The notes beneath the pieces are model-generated. The model did not search any database, had not been told where the DNA came from, and saw only the letters and a program-made list of their open reading frames with translations. This document shows positions 51,033-62,702 of a stretch of 64,000 bases of DNA, piece by piece. A program made the translations under genes and the position numbers. This DNA comes from Marsupella aquatica (taxonomy: Eukaryota; Marchantiophyta), in NCBI GenBank assembly GCA_973895155.1, contig OZ316891.1, positions 24,862,001 through 24,926,000 on the forward strand, written 5' to 3'. The stretch's first letter is position 1; each line of letters opens with the position of its first letter.

Positions 51033-51357
51033 ATCAATCTATTCATTAAAAGTGAATTATTATTCAATTTATGAACATATATTTGGGAAACATAAAGTGT
51101 ACAATTAGGCAAGAAACAAAGTTGATGGCCATCAGATGTACCATCATGTTCATCCTTTGTAAATGAACTAGGATAAGACTCCTTCTAGTCAAGATCATTT
51201 TTGTCACCTCAAGTTTACAGTTGATCATTTAGGTGTAGAGTATTATACCATAGTGTACCTTTTGGGTTTAAAAAGTGTACATTTAGAGACCAAAAAGTGA
51301 ACATTTAGAGGCCTAAAAGTGAACAAAATAAAATACACTTTTAATGAATAGGGTGAT
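51033..51357 (-). mobile_element. 325-bp MITE inside G2 RT
   Basis: The left end reads ATCAATCTATTCATTAAAAG and the right end is the inverted counterpart (CACTTTTAATGAATAGGG then TGAT); 20 of the outer 22 bases pair. GATC flanks both sides (51029-51032, 51358-51361). Removing it restores the RT reading FVWDH joined to ITDVKAVL. The interior is AT-rich and noncoding with AAAAGTGAACA repeats. The ends match the presumed right end of the DUF7869 element at 16390-16411. Confidence 0.85.
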
Positions 51358-51547
51358 GATCCCACACAAACTGTCGGATCCCATCACTCCTCAAGGTCTC
51401 ATCCTTCCCTTCAGCCAAACAACCCTTAATTGGGACATCATCAATGAACGGTCTCGCTTTTTCCGGAATGAACGGCTCCAAGATTTTACTCATCGCATTT
51501 TGCATGTGTGCTACCGAGTTTGTCGCCCCTTGAGGAAGAGTGCACAT
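51358..51547 (-). pseudogene. G2 reverse transcriptase core fragment
   Basis: Reads TLPQGATNSVAHMQNAMSK, then PFIDDVPIKGCLAEG, the RT region around the catalytic FxDD box of a Ty3-type element. Upstream (51548 onward) the RT similarity stops, so fingers and N-terminal palm are missing here. Confidence 0.75.
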
Positions 51548-51736
51548 CTGTCAAACACTTGTCAAGTAGCTTAAGCAGCTTTTCTCCCCAAAAGACTACC
51601 TAATACCTCTCCATATCATACCAGGGTCACAAAGGATTGACAAAACTTCTGAAATGTGTCTACAATGACTAATCACTCCATACATAAGTAGTTTCAACTC
51701 TCCACTTCTAGAGAGGTAGTCCCCTTGACTACTTTT
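51548..51736. other. Unassigned sequence left of solo LTR 3
   Basis: No coding similarity to RT is visible. It continues on the other side of LTR 3 at 56360, so both parts probably come from a further insertion into G2. Confidence 0.35.
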
Positions 51737-52524
51737 TGTGGTGCGTCCCATGGCTCCCTAAACTCAAGAAACCCCCCAGCTCAAGCCGATTCCCGCAGGT
51801 TTCGCGCTTGGCGGGGCCGTTTCCGCGGCTTAGCGGCATGGGACGCTGCTAATCTCCTCTACATCTATTAACAATTTATACACATATACTGGATAGATCC
51901 TTCATCGGGTCATGAGATATGAAGCCGGCCTACTCTAGGCCTTCCCTTGTCTTCCTCTCCTTCTGGTTAGGTATATTTGGATTCCGCCGCCGGAATGATC
52001 CCCAATAGGCTTGGTTAAGCCGCTAAGACCTCTCTCAGCTCGACACATCCAACTCTCACTCCCTTGCTTACTTCCCTTCTCCTATTAGTTGATGTGGGCA
52101 CTCTTCACACAAGTTAATGCGACACACAAATAGTAAAATGACTCCTTCTGACTGAGTCATACCATGCACTTGCCATACAAACAGTACATCTCATACACAA
52201 GCTCTGCGAACTAAGCCGTGAGGCCAACTCTATTCAGCTCTTAGGCATGAGGAAACATGAATATACACAAGGTCACTGTATGACTAACCGAGAGCTTCTC
52301 TTACTACTTGATCCCAGCCCGGCTGGTGCAAACTAAAAACTTGCTAAAGAAGAGGCCCTGAGCTCCCCGCAGCCCAGGTATTTATCCTGGTAGCGGATCC
52401 GCCTAATTCTTTGCAGCGTAAGCCTAATCTACCTAACATTAATCTACCTGCCCAGATCTACCTATGTACAGCAAGGCAGGGGCACAAGTGTTGCTCCTAC
52501 CAGTGGAACCGCAATCCCACTAAG

Positions 52525-54510
52525 CTAAGTGTCAGGGCCGCTCCTGGTCCTGATCCTAATCTTAAACTTGGAAATCAGCGCCCGCCCTGCCCACTCACGC
52601 CTCCTACCTCCACGTCCGCCCTTCCTAAAAGGAACGGCGCCCTTGCACCGTAATGACACCGGTGGTGGATCCTCAATGGACGCCCCCAACGCTTCCTCCT
52701 CAGCCACTGCCGTTGGCCCGCCTACTGACAGATTACTTGCCCTTGACCGAGTCAACTCTCCATCAGCCTGACTGGGTCCACCTTCGGCTTTGGCCTCAAC
52801 ACCGGCCTCGGAAACACCCACGGCTTCGGCCTCAGCCACTCCCACGGCTTCAGCCTCCCCTTCTTCTAGGGTAGTTGGATCCTTTGCCGTGACCCTGTCT
52901 GGGGTCGGTGCTGGGTCTACCTCCTTGGTCACCACGGCCTGTGGAGTCGTATTACTCCTTGACCCTGAAGGTTTTCGCTTCTTCTTTGTTTCCGGCTCGG
53001 CAGCTGGTCCCTTCCCCTTCCCACTTACTTTCAGCACTGGTGCAGGTGGCGCGGCTTGTTCTTCGGCCAGTACCACTCCTGGTAACTGGTTCGCCCCAAC
53101 GGGAGATGGACCTGCTGCAGCTAAGCATTTAAATACTGCGGCTTGTTTCTTCAGCCGCTCTGTTTGGTTGTCGGCCCACCGCTGTAGGTTCTCCATCTTC
53201 CTCGTGATTTCCTCCAACTCCTCTTGGGTCTCATCCAGGTCCTTACGTGCCCCCTCCAGCTCGTTTTTGGCCTCCTCTTGCTCCCTGTGGGCTTCCTCCA
53301 ATTCCTTCTTCAAGGTAGCCCTCTCCTCCTGGGTTGCTCTTAGCTCTTTGTCGAGCTCTGTCACGATCTCAGACTCCATTTTATTCATCTTGGCATAAGT
53401 CTGATCGAGCATATCGTCCTTCTCCCTTAGGTCGGCCTTGAAGCTGGCCGTTAGGGACGCAAGCTCCTGCTGCAGCGCAATAATCTCTTGATAGGATTTC
53501 CCTAACTCGGCCTCCTTCTGCTCAAGGGCTCCGCGGCTTTTCTCGAGCTCCCCCTTCAACGCCCATTCCTTTCTTTGGGTCTCCGCCATGACCCGGTTGT
53601 TGACTGCTATATGGGCCTCCTCTGCGTCTCTCAGCTCCTTCTTCCATTTCTCCCTGTCCTTGATTGCGTCGGCCAATTCTCCCTGGGTCTGAGTCAGTTT
53701 ATCCTTGATAATCTGACTATCAGCCTGCGCTGTGTCCAACTGCCCCTGCATGATGTTCAGCTCATGCCGCTTAATCCGCAGTTCATCTTGGGCTTTCTTG
53801 GCCGCCCTTAGATCTTCAATCTTGGCTTCCATCCTCCTAAGCCACCGGATGACCTCGTCCTTCTTGCTTCTCTCTAAAACCACCGCTTCATCTAATTGGT
53901 GCTTCTCCAACTGCTCCCTATGGAAAAAGGGTCCTACCTCCAACTCCTCAAAGATGTCGAGCGCAAGTTCCCCACACATCTCACCATACTCCATGGCTCT
54001 ATTCTTAGCGTAGGTGGAGTAAGTAGAAGTGATCGGCATCGCCCATCGCGGCCTCTGCTCCCAAGCCGTCTTGCGGATCTCTTCAATCGTGGCTAGAGGT
54101 TTGCTTCCTTTTTTGGCTAGCCGCCTGATGTCCTCCGGCCAATCTCCTCCTAGTAAATCCTTTTCCCTAGCTAGGGCTGCCTCCTCTTCCTGCCTGATTC
54201 GCTCTTGAAATTCTTGCACCGTCTATTTTATGCCGTCAAAGCTCGGGGGAGCAACATCTGGTGGGGGAGACTCAGGGCTACTCTGCTGGTTGGGGTCCCC
54301 TCATACTACCCTTGGAAGTGTGGGGATAAACCGGCCACAGGTCCTTACTCCTGGAACGTGATGGTCCGACCCATAGTCGGAGTTATCATGGCTGCAGTCC
54401 TCCACTGCCTCCTCTACTTCTTGGACTTCCGGCTTCTCCCTCTCTTCTTCGTCGGTAGGAGCTTCAGGCAATTCTGCCTCAGATTCAGAGCTTGAGACTC
54501 CTACGTACAT
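52525..54510 (-). pseudogene. LTR 3 ORF B (coiled coil), two early stops
   Basis: ATG at 54510 (MYVGVSSSESEAELPEAPTD). Stops are TGA 54301-54303 (CGA elsewhere) and TAG 54223-54225, the same position as the TAG in element C. The remaining 564 codons (54219-52525) encode the coiled coil and acidic tail. They read past the usual end, because the TGA is changed to TTA here, ending at TAG 52525. Confidence 0.7.
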
Positions 54511-56244
54511 TCAAACACCCGGCTTGGATTCTGGCCTGATTCTCTCCTTATTTCCGGTAAAGGGGTTTTCCCTTCTAAGTCTGCTTAGGTTGACCTCTGG
54601 GGCAGTGTCCTGCATTGTTGCCGTTGCCGTTGTCGTTGCCGATCTCTTTTCTTTCTCCAGTAGTTTCAGCAGATTCTGCATGCCTGGTTGCTGCATCGGC
54701 AAGTCTTCCTTCCTTGGCCTAAACACCTGCTCAATCGTAGGGCTAACAGGTGGTTGAGGCTTTTCTGCTACCGGCCTCGGTGCTGGAGCTTCCTCGGGTG
54801 TCCTTACCTGCAGGGGAAGTACTGGGGCAAAGGTCTGACCTCTGGCATACCGGCACAACAGCGGCATGTGATAGCCAAGCCGCGACACGCTCCCCATGCC
54901 GATTACCTGCTGCTCCTCCTTTAAGATCTTCTTCAATTGGTTGAGGAGGTGCCCGTTGTAGTCCCGGCTTGGGTCTGGCCTCTCTGCCAGATAGACCTGT
55001 GCCTTGCCGATCTCTGCCCTTGGCAAGTTACAATGCATGGTCACCCGCAAGAAGTCGATCATCTCTCCCCTGTGCGGGTTGGTGCAGGTGTTCCGGAAGA
55101 AGCCATTCTTCGTTGATGGCCCGGGGAACGACCAGAACTCTTTGTCAGGCAAGGTCTTCCTGGTATCAACCTTGGTCTTATTGCCTATCGGCAAGCCAAA
55201 CACTTCGGCAATTACCTTGGGAGTAAGATAGAAATCCTTCCCATATATCCTCGTGCAATTGGTCTCGGGTTCCCATGACCCCACGAATTCTAATAGGTCT
55301 GAATCTGGCACCTCCGGCTTCAGCCATGGTAATCTTACAAAGGCCTCTAAGTCGGATCCGGCCATGAAGCCTTGGTACTTCTTGGTCTGCATGGCCGTAA
55401 AGCATGCATCCTCCTCCCGTGCAAAATGTAGTTGCACCTCCACTGGTAGAGTTGCCGCCCAGCCCTTCCAGGTGTCATCCCTGGTTGGAATGGCATTAAT
55501 GGGATCGACCTCCTCCACTTCGGCTTCTCCCTGCCTCCTACTCTGCTGCTCGGCTGGCTTTGTTGGTGCCGCCGACCTCGTTCTTTTGGCCGGGGTGGCT
55601 TCATCGTTGACGGCTCCCTTCCTCTTCATCTCGGCTGCCGTGGAGGTTTCTCCTAGCACCGTTGCCTGGGTCCACCTTTCCGTGCTACCCTTCAATTCCC
55701 AGTGTATGTCGTTGCAGTTCTTGATGGCCTCTCGAATGCCGATGATTCTGTCTTCACAAAACAGAAGATCGTCGAGCTGATTGGAAGTAGGAGTCCACAA
55801 GAACTCGGCCTTGATGAGTTCGCCTCCTACGAAAGCCGTTTTCTGCAGCTCCCACAATCGAGCGAGCTCTTGTCGTTCTCAAGCTGCCCTTTTTGATTCT
55901 TCGTCCTCGTAAGTCTTGATGTACTCAGTTGCCCGTTCGAACAGGCATCCCCAGAAATGTGCCGCTTGATTGACGTTGCTCATACCCTCCTTAGGTCGAT
56001 CATCGGTATCTACTCTCTCCCCGAGTGCTTGCCTAAGCAGCTGACAGTAGTTGGCCTCCCGTAGTCGTCTGCCTAGTTCGTGCTCGCAAATGAGCCACCA
56101 TCTCCTGCAAGCGCTCCTTACCCCTCTCCTCTTCCGGTCCTTCCTCCCGTTGATCCTTCCTAGCTGCCGACGCTTAGCGCGCCCTAACCCTAATTGAGTT
56201 TTCACCCCCAGCGTCCTTACCTCCGGCCTTGGCCCGGGTTCCAT
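54511..56244 (-). pseudogene. LTR 3 ORF A (mobile-domain-like), one internal stop
   Basis: ATG at 56244 (MEPGPRPEVRTLGVKTQLGL). The frame is open to TGA at 54511-54513 except for TGA at 55879-55881, where others read CGA. The mobile-domain-like module is intact (EFVGSWEPETNCTRIYGKDF, VIAEVFGLPIGNKTK, MIDFLRVTMHCNL). The terminal TGA is followed directly by the ATG of ORF B in the same frame (KPGV, stop, MYVG). Confidence 0.7.
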
Positions 56245-56359
56245 AGTCGCCCCTAATTGTTTATATTTTCCTTGTTTTGTCCCTATACTAAGGTGTTTCC
56301 AGGGTGCATTCCTGCTTTACCTACTTAACTGGCCGAGTGATTCCTGGCTAGGCATCACA

Positions 56360-57337
56360 CTTTTGTACTCACACCCTTCCCCTCTCCTCTACTCCAAGGA
56401 TTAGCAAGGGGGATCTCCGCTCCAAGCTGTCACCTTAGAGAAGAGTCTCACACAAACACCCAAGAACCAAAGTACTCTCCTCTTCAAGCTTAAGTCTCCT
56501 CAAGACCCTCAAAGTAGTGTTACCCCTCAACCTTGCCCCCCTGGCCTTGGTTTGGGTCCACACATCCCCTTTGAGCTCTAGAGAAGGCTCCTCTATCTAA
56601 GGACTCTTCCTCTTGTTCTTACTTCTTGTTAATACCACACACCAAGCAAAATACTTTCCACCCTCAAGCTATAATCCTCTCTAAGTCTCAAAGTAGTGCT
56701 CTACCTTAACCTTGCCTCTTGGCCTTGGTTTTGTACTAGCACATCCCCTTCAAGCTTAGACCAAGATTATATCATAGCATGGACTCTTCTCTTGCTCTCA
56801 TATACTTCAAATGCACACACACTTAATGGTCACAATGAAGATTGGCAAGTCTCCTTTTATTGCATCACCTTTACAAAAAAAATTCACTACACATTCTCCA
56901 CACTAAGCATGGACCACCTCTCCCTTCTCAAGCTTAGCCCTACCTTGGCAAGGTAGAGATTCCACTTAAGAGATGAGACTCCCGGTCCCTAACAAATAAA
57001 AACTTACTCCTTATATACTATTCTCCTTCCACACCACACCAAGCTTGACCTGGGGTCCAACTACTCCTCCCCCAAGTCCTCCTAACACACAAAGTCCAAC
57101 TCTATGGTTCGTAGCTCACCCTACAACCTATTGTTTGCACTCCTTCCAAGTCTTGTATTTGGTACTCAAGTATACAAGCATGGCCATAGACGAGTATTGC
57201 CTTTCCAATTCTTCTTCTAGCTTGTCCCTTCCCAAGTTAGACTCCGCACATTCAAGTGGCTCATCCTCTCCATTATCCATCGTGTTTTTCCCCTTCACAA
57301 GGAGCTAAGGAACAAGCACTCCGCCGATCCACTCTTT
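56360..57337. other. Noncoding insert with a diverged internal duplication
   Basis: No gene is recognised. Two diverged copies of a block of about 100 bp are visible (about 56480-56580 and 56670-56760), each with CTCAAAGTAGTG, then CTTGGCCTTGGTTT-like words, then CACATCCCCTT. The segment lies where the N-terminal RT of G2 should be. Confidence 0.4.
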
Positions 57338-58383
57338 TCAGCGAAGTGCCATGTCATTTTCTGGACCTGGACTAGAGTCGGCACTCTCAGTCCTCAACCC
57401 CTTTCTGTTCCTCTCGTTCCCAGGTAAAACAGCCGGAAACTGAACCACCTCTTTCCCATCTTTGCTCCGAACCTTCACCATGAAGGTAGTATCATCCGGA
57501 ACCTTTGTCTCCATCCTCCATTCAGTAATGAACGGCATGCCCAGTATCACTGGAAATGACAAGTGCTCGTGAACAAAGATGTTACAAGCCTGCTTGACAT
57601 TCCCAAACTTCACCATCACATTTGGACATCCGCCCCAAAGATAGTCCTTCCTCGAACACACCGAGTTCACACTCCAAAGCAGCTCATTATCCACCGGCCA
57701 ATTCCCCTTTTGAAACACCTTTGGATCCATCAAGTTGATCTCCGAGCTAGTATCAATGAGCGCTCGCACTTTGCCTTCCATTCCCTCTAGTTGACACTTG
57801 CTCTCCGGACTTGCTCGAGCCCAGTATCCATCTCGGTAAGCATAACCGTTTCCTTTCATTGAGCCCATGACATGAATGGTCCTTGATTGCGCAGTAATGC
57901 CTTCTCGTTGTTTCCCTTCAGTTGGGTCCCTGTTTGCCACAGACTCAGCTTCGCTTCCGGTTCCCATGAGCTCCTCTTCCGCATCAAAGAACTCATCGCC
58001 CAAGTCCATGAGCTCCTCATCCGCATCAAAGAACTCATCGTCCATAAGCTCCCCTCCAAGGGACTTGACCCTTTTTGGTTTTCCCAAGTCTGACTCTTTG
58101 GGGCCAGCAAACTTGCTTCCTGAACCCATGGACGCCCCAACAATGTAAGTTTGGAAACTTCCCATTTTCGTCTCGCCAGCCTCCCCCATCAAGGTGTGAG
58201 GGCCCTCTTTGTAAATCCGTTTCCTCTTGGATCTCTCCAAGATCGCTTCCTGGATCTCTCGCCTCATACTGCCAAAGAACTCAACATTGGTAAAACCTTG
58301 AGCCTGTTGGCTCTAGAACTTCTCAGCTACAACCTCCTGGTACATAGCCTGGTCAACATCCCTGCCAAGCACCTAGCCCGGAT
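57338..58383 (-). pseudogene. G2 aspartic protease section
   Basis: The open frame 57338-58267 (309 codons) has a charged, Glu/Asp-rich N terminus and a retropepsin-like domain: KVRALIDTSSEINLMDPKVF (D-T-S active site) and then FPVILGMPFITEW. Upstream the frame continues through TAG stops (for example at 58314-58316) into SQQAQGFTNVEFFG and VLGRDVDQAMYQEVVAEKF. It reaches solo LTR 4 and continues beyond it at 62424 (TRKDP). The frame is thus continuous across the CGGAT duplication. Confidence 0.75.
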
Positions 58384-59711
58384 TGTCACGTCGCCAGCCT
58401 AGGCCTTAACCCGGGCTTTGGCTTAGACAGGCACATCCTTTGTCAAAATGAGGGTTCGGGCAGGGAGGGAGGCACGGAATGCACCTAACTCACGTAAACT
58501 AGCGCTAAGTGCGCCTATTGTCATATACGGACACCTCCTAGGTATGGTTTGTGTTCCACCGTCGGAATGTACCTCAGTCAATAGCAGGATCGACCCCGGC
58601 TTACGGGCTTCTAAGCCTTTGTGTTGTCCGCCTTCGATCCGGATTTGATGATATGGGTACTCAACCCGGGCTCGCAACCACTTCCCCGCAAGCTGCACCC
58701 CGTGCACGACTTGGGTAGTGCGTTTGGCCAAGCGTTGGCACCTATACACGAGATTCACACAATCATATACATACGCACAAGCATACAATCTCGATTTACA
58801 CAAAGGAAATCATGGGAAAGGATTTTACTACATAGGAGACATATGCGTACACTTAGTTGACCCGAAAGCTCTGGAATGAACAGGTCCAAGGCCGAGGGTG
58901 TACACTACAACGGAGCCCGGCTCCGCACTCCCCCAACGAGCTTAGTCCTACACCCTCCCCTTGGTACTCTTTCACTCCCAGAGGTTGGGACTCCCCGCAC
59001 ATACCGCGGATGTCCAACACTGAGACTAAAAAACCCCCCTTGCCTCTACGGGTATGGCACCCATGACAGAAAATAGGAAACAGGTTTCCTGGTACCAGTA
59101 AAAATTTTCCTGTTACCAGCAAAAAGTTACTGTCACCAGGAAAAATGACAATCAAAAAATATTTTCAAAACAGTCATATTTTCCAAAAAAAAATTTAAAA
59201 AAACATTTTTTGGCTAGCTTTGGGCGCTGGCTAAAATAAATAAATATTCAGAAAACAAAAACTTTTTTTTTCAAAAAATAAAAATTCAAGAAATTTTTTT
59301 GAAAAAATTTCAAAAAAAATTACCACTCCTTTTCCTGGTAACAGCTTCTATTTCCTGTTACCAGTTTATGTTTGCTGTTACCGTTTGCTGTTTGTTGTCA
59401 TTTGTAAATACCTCTGCCTCTACCAAGGGGTGCACTAAATACTAACTAAGGGTCGAGGAACAGAGTGCCCTCGCGCCCAAAGATTCGCTAACTAAGGTCC
59501 TAACTAAGCTGGCTGTCAGGCCGGAAAATGGCTTGTCTTATTAGAAGATCATAATCTACGTAGGCTGGACAGCATGGCAGTGTTGCTTTAACTAGGGCAG
59601 GTGCTTGTCCCTATAGCCTGATTTAGCTATTCTTAACTCTATTTTAATCCTACTCTGCCGCTAATGCTTGGCACGCTTGCCAGGGCCGCCTGAGTGGGAG
59701 CGGCTATCCCG

Positions 59712-60480
59712 CTACCTTCTGAGTCTGTCGGCGTCTTGCTTGAGTAGCTGGACCTGGTCCAGTAGAGATTCGTTCTCCCGCTTTGCCGCGTCCGCCTCTT
59801 CCGCGACCTCCTGGCATGCCTCCTCTAGTTGCTGGGTGTCGCTTGTCAGCTTATCCACCAACTGGGCCTGTTTCGTGGCTTCTCCTTGACGCCGCACCAC
59901 CTTTGCCTTTAGGGTGTCAATCTTGGCTGTGTCTCGCTGAGACCTAGAGTCAGCTTCCTCCAGATCCTTTTGCCAACTGACGGCTTGTCCCTTCAAATCG
60001 TCAATCTTGGTCCGGAGCCGTGCGATCTCGGTGTCCTTCCCAAGCCCGGCCTGTTCTGCTAAAGCTGCTCGGGCCCTAGCCTTGGCAACCTGGTCCTCCG
60101 TGGCCGTTACCTAAGGCCGCAGTTGCTGGAGTTCAGCCTCCAGGGTTGACACTTTGTCCTTCAGGTTGGCAGACTCAACCCGATATCGCTCTATTCTCTG
60201 CATTGTCTCTGCCTGCGCATGTCCTGCCCTTACAGCCGCAACCAACTCCTGGTTGAAGAAGTAGGCCACCCTCTAGGCCATGTATTCCCCGGTGTCCTGA
60301 GAGATTTGTTGAGAGAATCTCCCAACAACCCGTTCAGAAATGTGCCCGGCGCAAAGAGTTCCGGATGGTCTAGACTGTGTCTATCTGGATTCGAGCACGG
60401 GCAGACTCCAACCCGTGCGAGAGTGGGAGTGGACACATCCAGCCCTTGAGGTAAGTTGGTTGAAGGGGCTGGTTCCACTG
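59712..60480 (-). pseudogene. LTR 4 coiled-coil section
   Basis: 59712-59996 encodes a heptad-rich helix (QKDLEEADSRSQRDTAKIDT, LVDKLTSDTQQLEEACQEVA). The helix continues upstream with stops to about 60290, and Pro-rich remnants reach 60480. It is the counterpart of ORF B in the other LTRs. Confidence 0.55.
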
Positions 60481-60711
60481 GAGGTTGGCGGTTCTCCTAC
60501 ACAACCGCAGGGGGTGGCGGAATCTCCTTGGCTACCGTGGCATCTGCTTCAGGTATGGCACAAGGTACAAAGTCTTTCTTCTCCGCTCCATCTCCTCGTG
60601 GAACTTCTTGACGAAGAAGGACGCCCACTTCCTGGGCCGATAGTTCTCCACCTGGATGACCTGGATGGCCGATATTTTGCCTCTGGGTTCCATCATGTGG
60701 AGGGCATACCG

Positions 60712-61952
60712 CTAGAACTCCAAGCTTTCTGCTACCTCCGGGATGAGGCACGTCCTCATTAAGAACCCATTGTCCACTACCCCCTCGGTTGGGAAGCTAG
60801 AGGACTGGTATTTAGCTCCCTTGCCCCCAGGAGCCCGCGACTCTACTCGGTTTATCCCCTCGGGTAAGCCAAAAATCATCTTTAGACGTGCCTCATTGAG
60901 ACACATCACTCTCCCATGCGCTCAGGTTTGTTGACGGGCCTCGTCTAAGTTTTGAATGAACTCCGTCATATCCTGCCCGTCTCTTCCGTTCCAAGGGAGA
61001 GAGGCGAGGTGCTCAAACCCTTGGGTCTTCAGATAGCATGCACGCTTGGGGTGGAGGATGTTCTTGTGAACATTGTCCCCCATTTGATGCATGGTCAGCT
61101 TGGCTACCGCAACCGTGGCCAAAGGCAACCCGGATACGGCTGCGGGTTCCTTCCTCTTCCTACCCCGAGATTGATTCCTAGGGTGACTAGAAGAAGGGGA
61201 CATCTCTCCTTCCTCTCGGTCAGGTGGTGGTAGCGCAACTGCCGTGAGTATTGGTGTCGGGGCTGCTAGAGTTACCGTGTTATCCCCTTGGGCTTGCTGG
61301 AGTGGTGCTGGGTTGTTCGGCGCTTGTTGAGTCGCACCCCGCAGCCGTCAATTCAGAGGAGGGTGAGCCTCCTCGTCTTCGGAGCTAATATTTACCGCAT
61401 TCACCAAGGATCGTACTCGGAGAGGTGGTGGAACCGGCGACGGGGACCGGCTCGGCTGAGGCCAAGGAGGTGTAGGTGAAGGTACGGGCACGGGTTGGCC
61501 GGCACTGGTCATTGATGGTAGAGTTGCCATGAAGTTCTGCAGGTGCAGGTGGAGGTTTTCCAAAGCAAGTGCAGACGGCCCTATCAACCGGGTAGTGTTG
61601 AACTCGCTGTTGATGATAGCCTGGACCCGAGCGGGGATGTGGTTGAAGTGGTGTTGCTGCAAGTCAATCGTGCCCGAGAGAGTGAAGACCGCGTCCGGGA
61701 GCCGATATATTTGCCTTCGTCAAAGAAGTACCCTGATACCTCTTTGGGTTGGTAAAGCTTGCTCTGGGACGGGTACTCAAAGTTAAGGAGATAGTGGTGG
61801 CGGCCTGCTAGGCAGATGAATTTCTTGTATTTGCGTTCGATCTTGTATCGGCGCGGGTTGGCGTGTTTCAATGAGTCGGCCAAGTGCCCTTCGATAGATA
61901 GGGACTGAGTCCAGAATCGTATGGCTGAATTGGAAAGGATCGTGTGCGACAT
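60712..61952 (-). pseudogene. LTR 4 ORF A homologue, broken
   Basis: ATG at 61952 starts 122 codons (KYKKFICLAGRHHYLLNFEY). A frameshift leads to 61348-61662 (QHHFNHIPARVQAIINSEFN, then a Pro/Ser-rich linker). The frames 60922-61203 (KTQGFEHLASLPWNGRDGQD, TEFIQNLDEA) and 60712-60909 (NEARLKMIFGLPEGINRVES) carry the mobile-domain-like pattern (FIxNxD…LxxIFGLPxG). It is very diverged from the other families. Confidence 0.6.
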
Positions 61953-62423
61953 TCAGAGGAGATAGCAGGTGACTAAGGATAAGCGAGAGAGCTGGGGTTG
62001 AAGCTGGCGCGTGGACTAAAGAACTGGTGCACTGCAAAGGATCGGCCCCCTTTTATACCCTGAGAGCTTGTCGATCACCCGACGCCTCCTTGTCGCTTAT
62101 AGGCCGAGCCTTTCACGCTTGTAGTGTACCGGCCACTTTGTCGGTCCGGGTCAGCTCGTATTAGTGGTCGCCTCCCGGAGTTTGTTATACGGACCCGAGG
62201 GAGGGGGAAAGGGGACTCATTACACGCTCGCAACCCAAGCATGCGAATGGCGACCGCCGCCAGCCCAAACATGAATTCCCCTTATTGACTAATGATTTCC
62301 TACTCATAATGGCTACCTAAATACTTTCATTATGCTAATAATAACGGCCTAAGATACCCTAACGTGCATGCTAGGCGCGGTTAGACCGAATCACTCATTA
62401 CCTGTTGTACCGATGGCATCACA

Positions 62424-62702
62424 CGGATCCTTCCTAGTCAGTTTCCCTTTCTCCGGCTCTTTCTCGCTCATTTTGTCTTCTTCAAACCTAACCCTTCTTT
62501 CCTTGTCTCGAGTGTCCCGCCTCTCTCGTTCCCCTGATTGAGATGGAGTGTCATCCTTGTCGGTCTTCTTCCTTTTTGACTTGACCGAGGCATCCCAGCT
62601 AGCCCCAACCTCAATTGTTATTGCATTGATCAGCACTGGATCACTCCATCCGGATCTCTCTTGCACCAGATCTGCGGGGTCGTGTACTTCATCAGTTATC
62701 AG
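62424..62702 (-). pseudogene. G2 gag-protease linker, right-hand part
   Basis: Reads DEVHDPADLVQERSGWSDPV, then ITIEVGASWDASVKSKRKKT and a Glu/Arg/Lys-rich stretch ending TRKDP at the solo LTR 4 junction. It continues in frame at 58383. Beyond 62703 similarity stops, so the capsid part of G2 is absent from the window. Confidence 0.6.

Larger units (their letters stand above)
51737..56359 (-). mobile_element. Solo LTR 3 (element C family)
   Basis: The plus strand begins TGTGGTGCGTCCC and ends GGCATCACA; it is the reverse complement of the element C LTR throughout. CTTTT flanks both sides (51732-51736, 56360-56364). 4,623 bp. It is inserted in the G2 element. Confidence 0.93.
58384..62423 (-). 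mobile_element. Solo LTR 4: a fourth LTR family
   Basis: The plus strand begins TGTCACGTCGCC and ends GGCATCACA; CGGAT flanks both sides (58379-58383, 62424-62428). 4,040 bp. Minus-strand ORFs carry the same kinds of module as the other LTRs. 59100-59400 is an AT-rich, noncoding tail with CTGTTACCAG words. It is inserted in the G2 gag-protease frame. Confidence 0.85.

Noticed and set aside
59130-59330. AT-rich A/T homopolymer stretch as a possible matrix-attachment or retroposon tail
   Set aside because: It lies within the noncoding tail of solo LTR 4, with no element boundary or duplication next to it.
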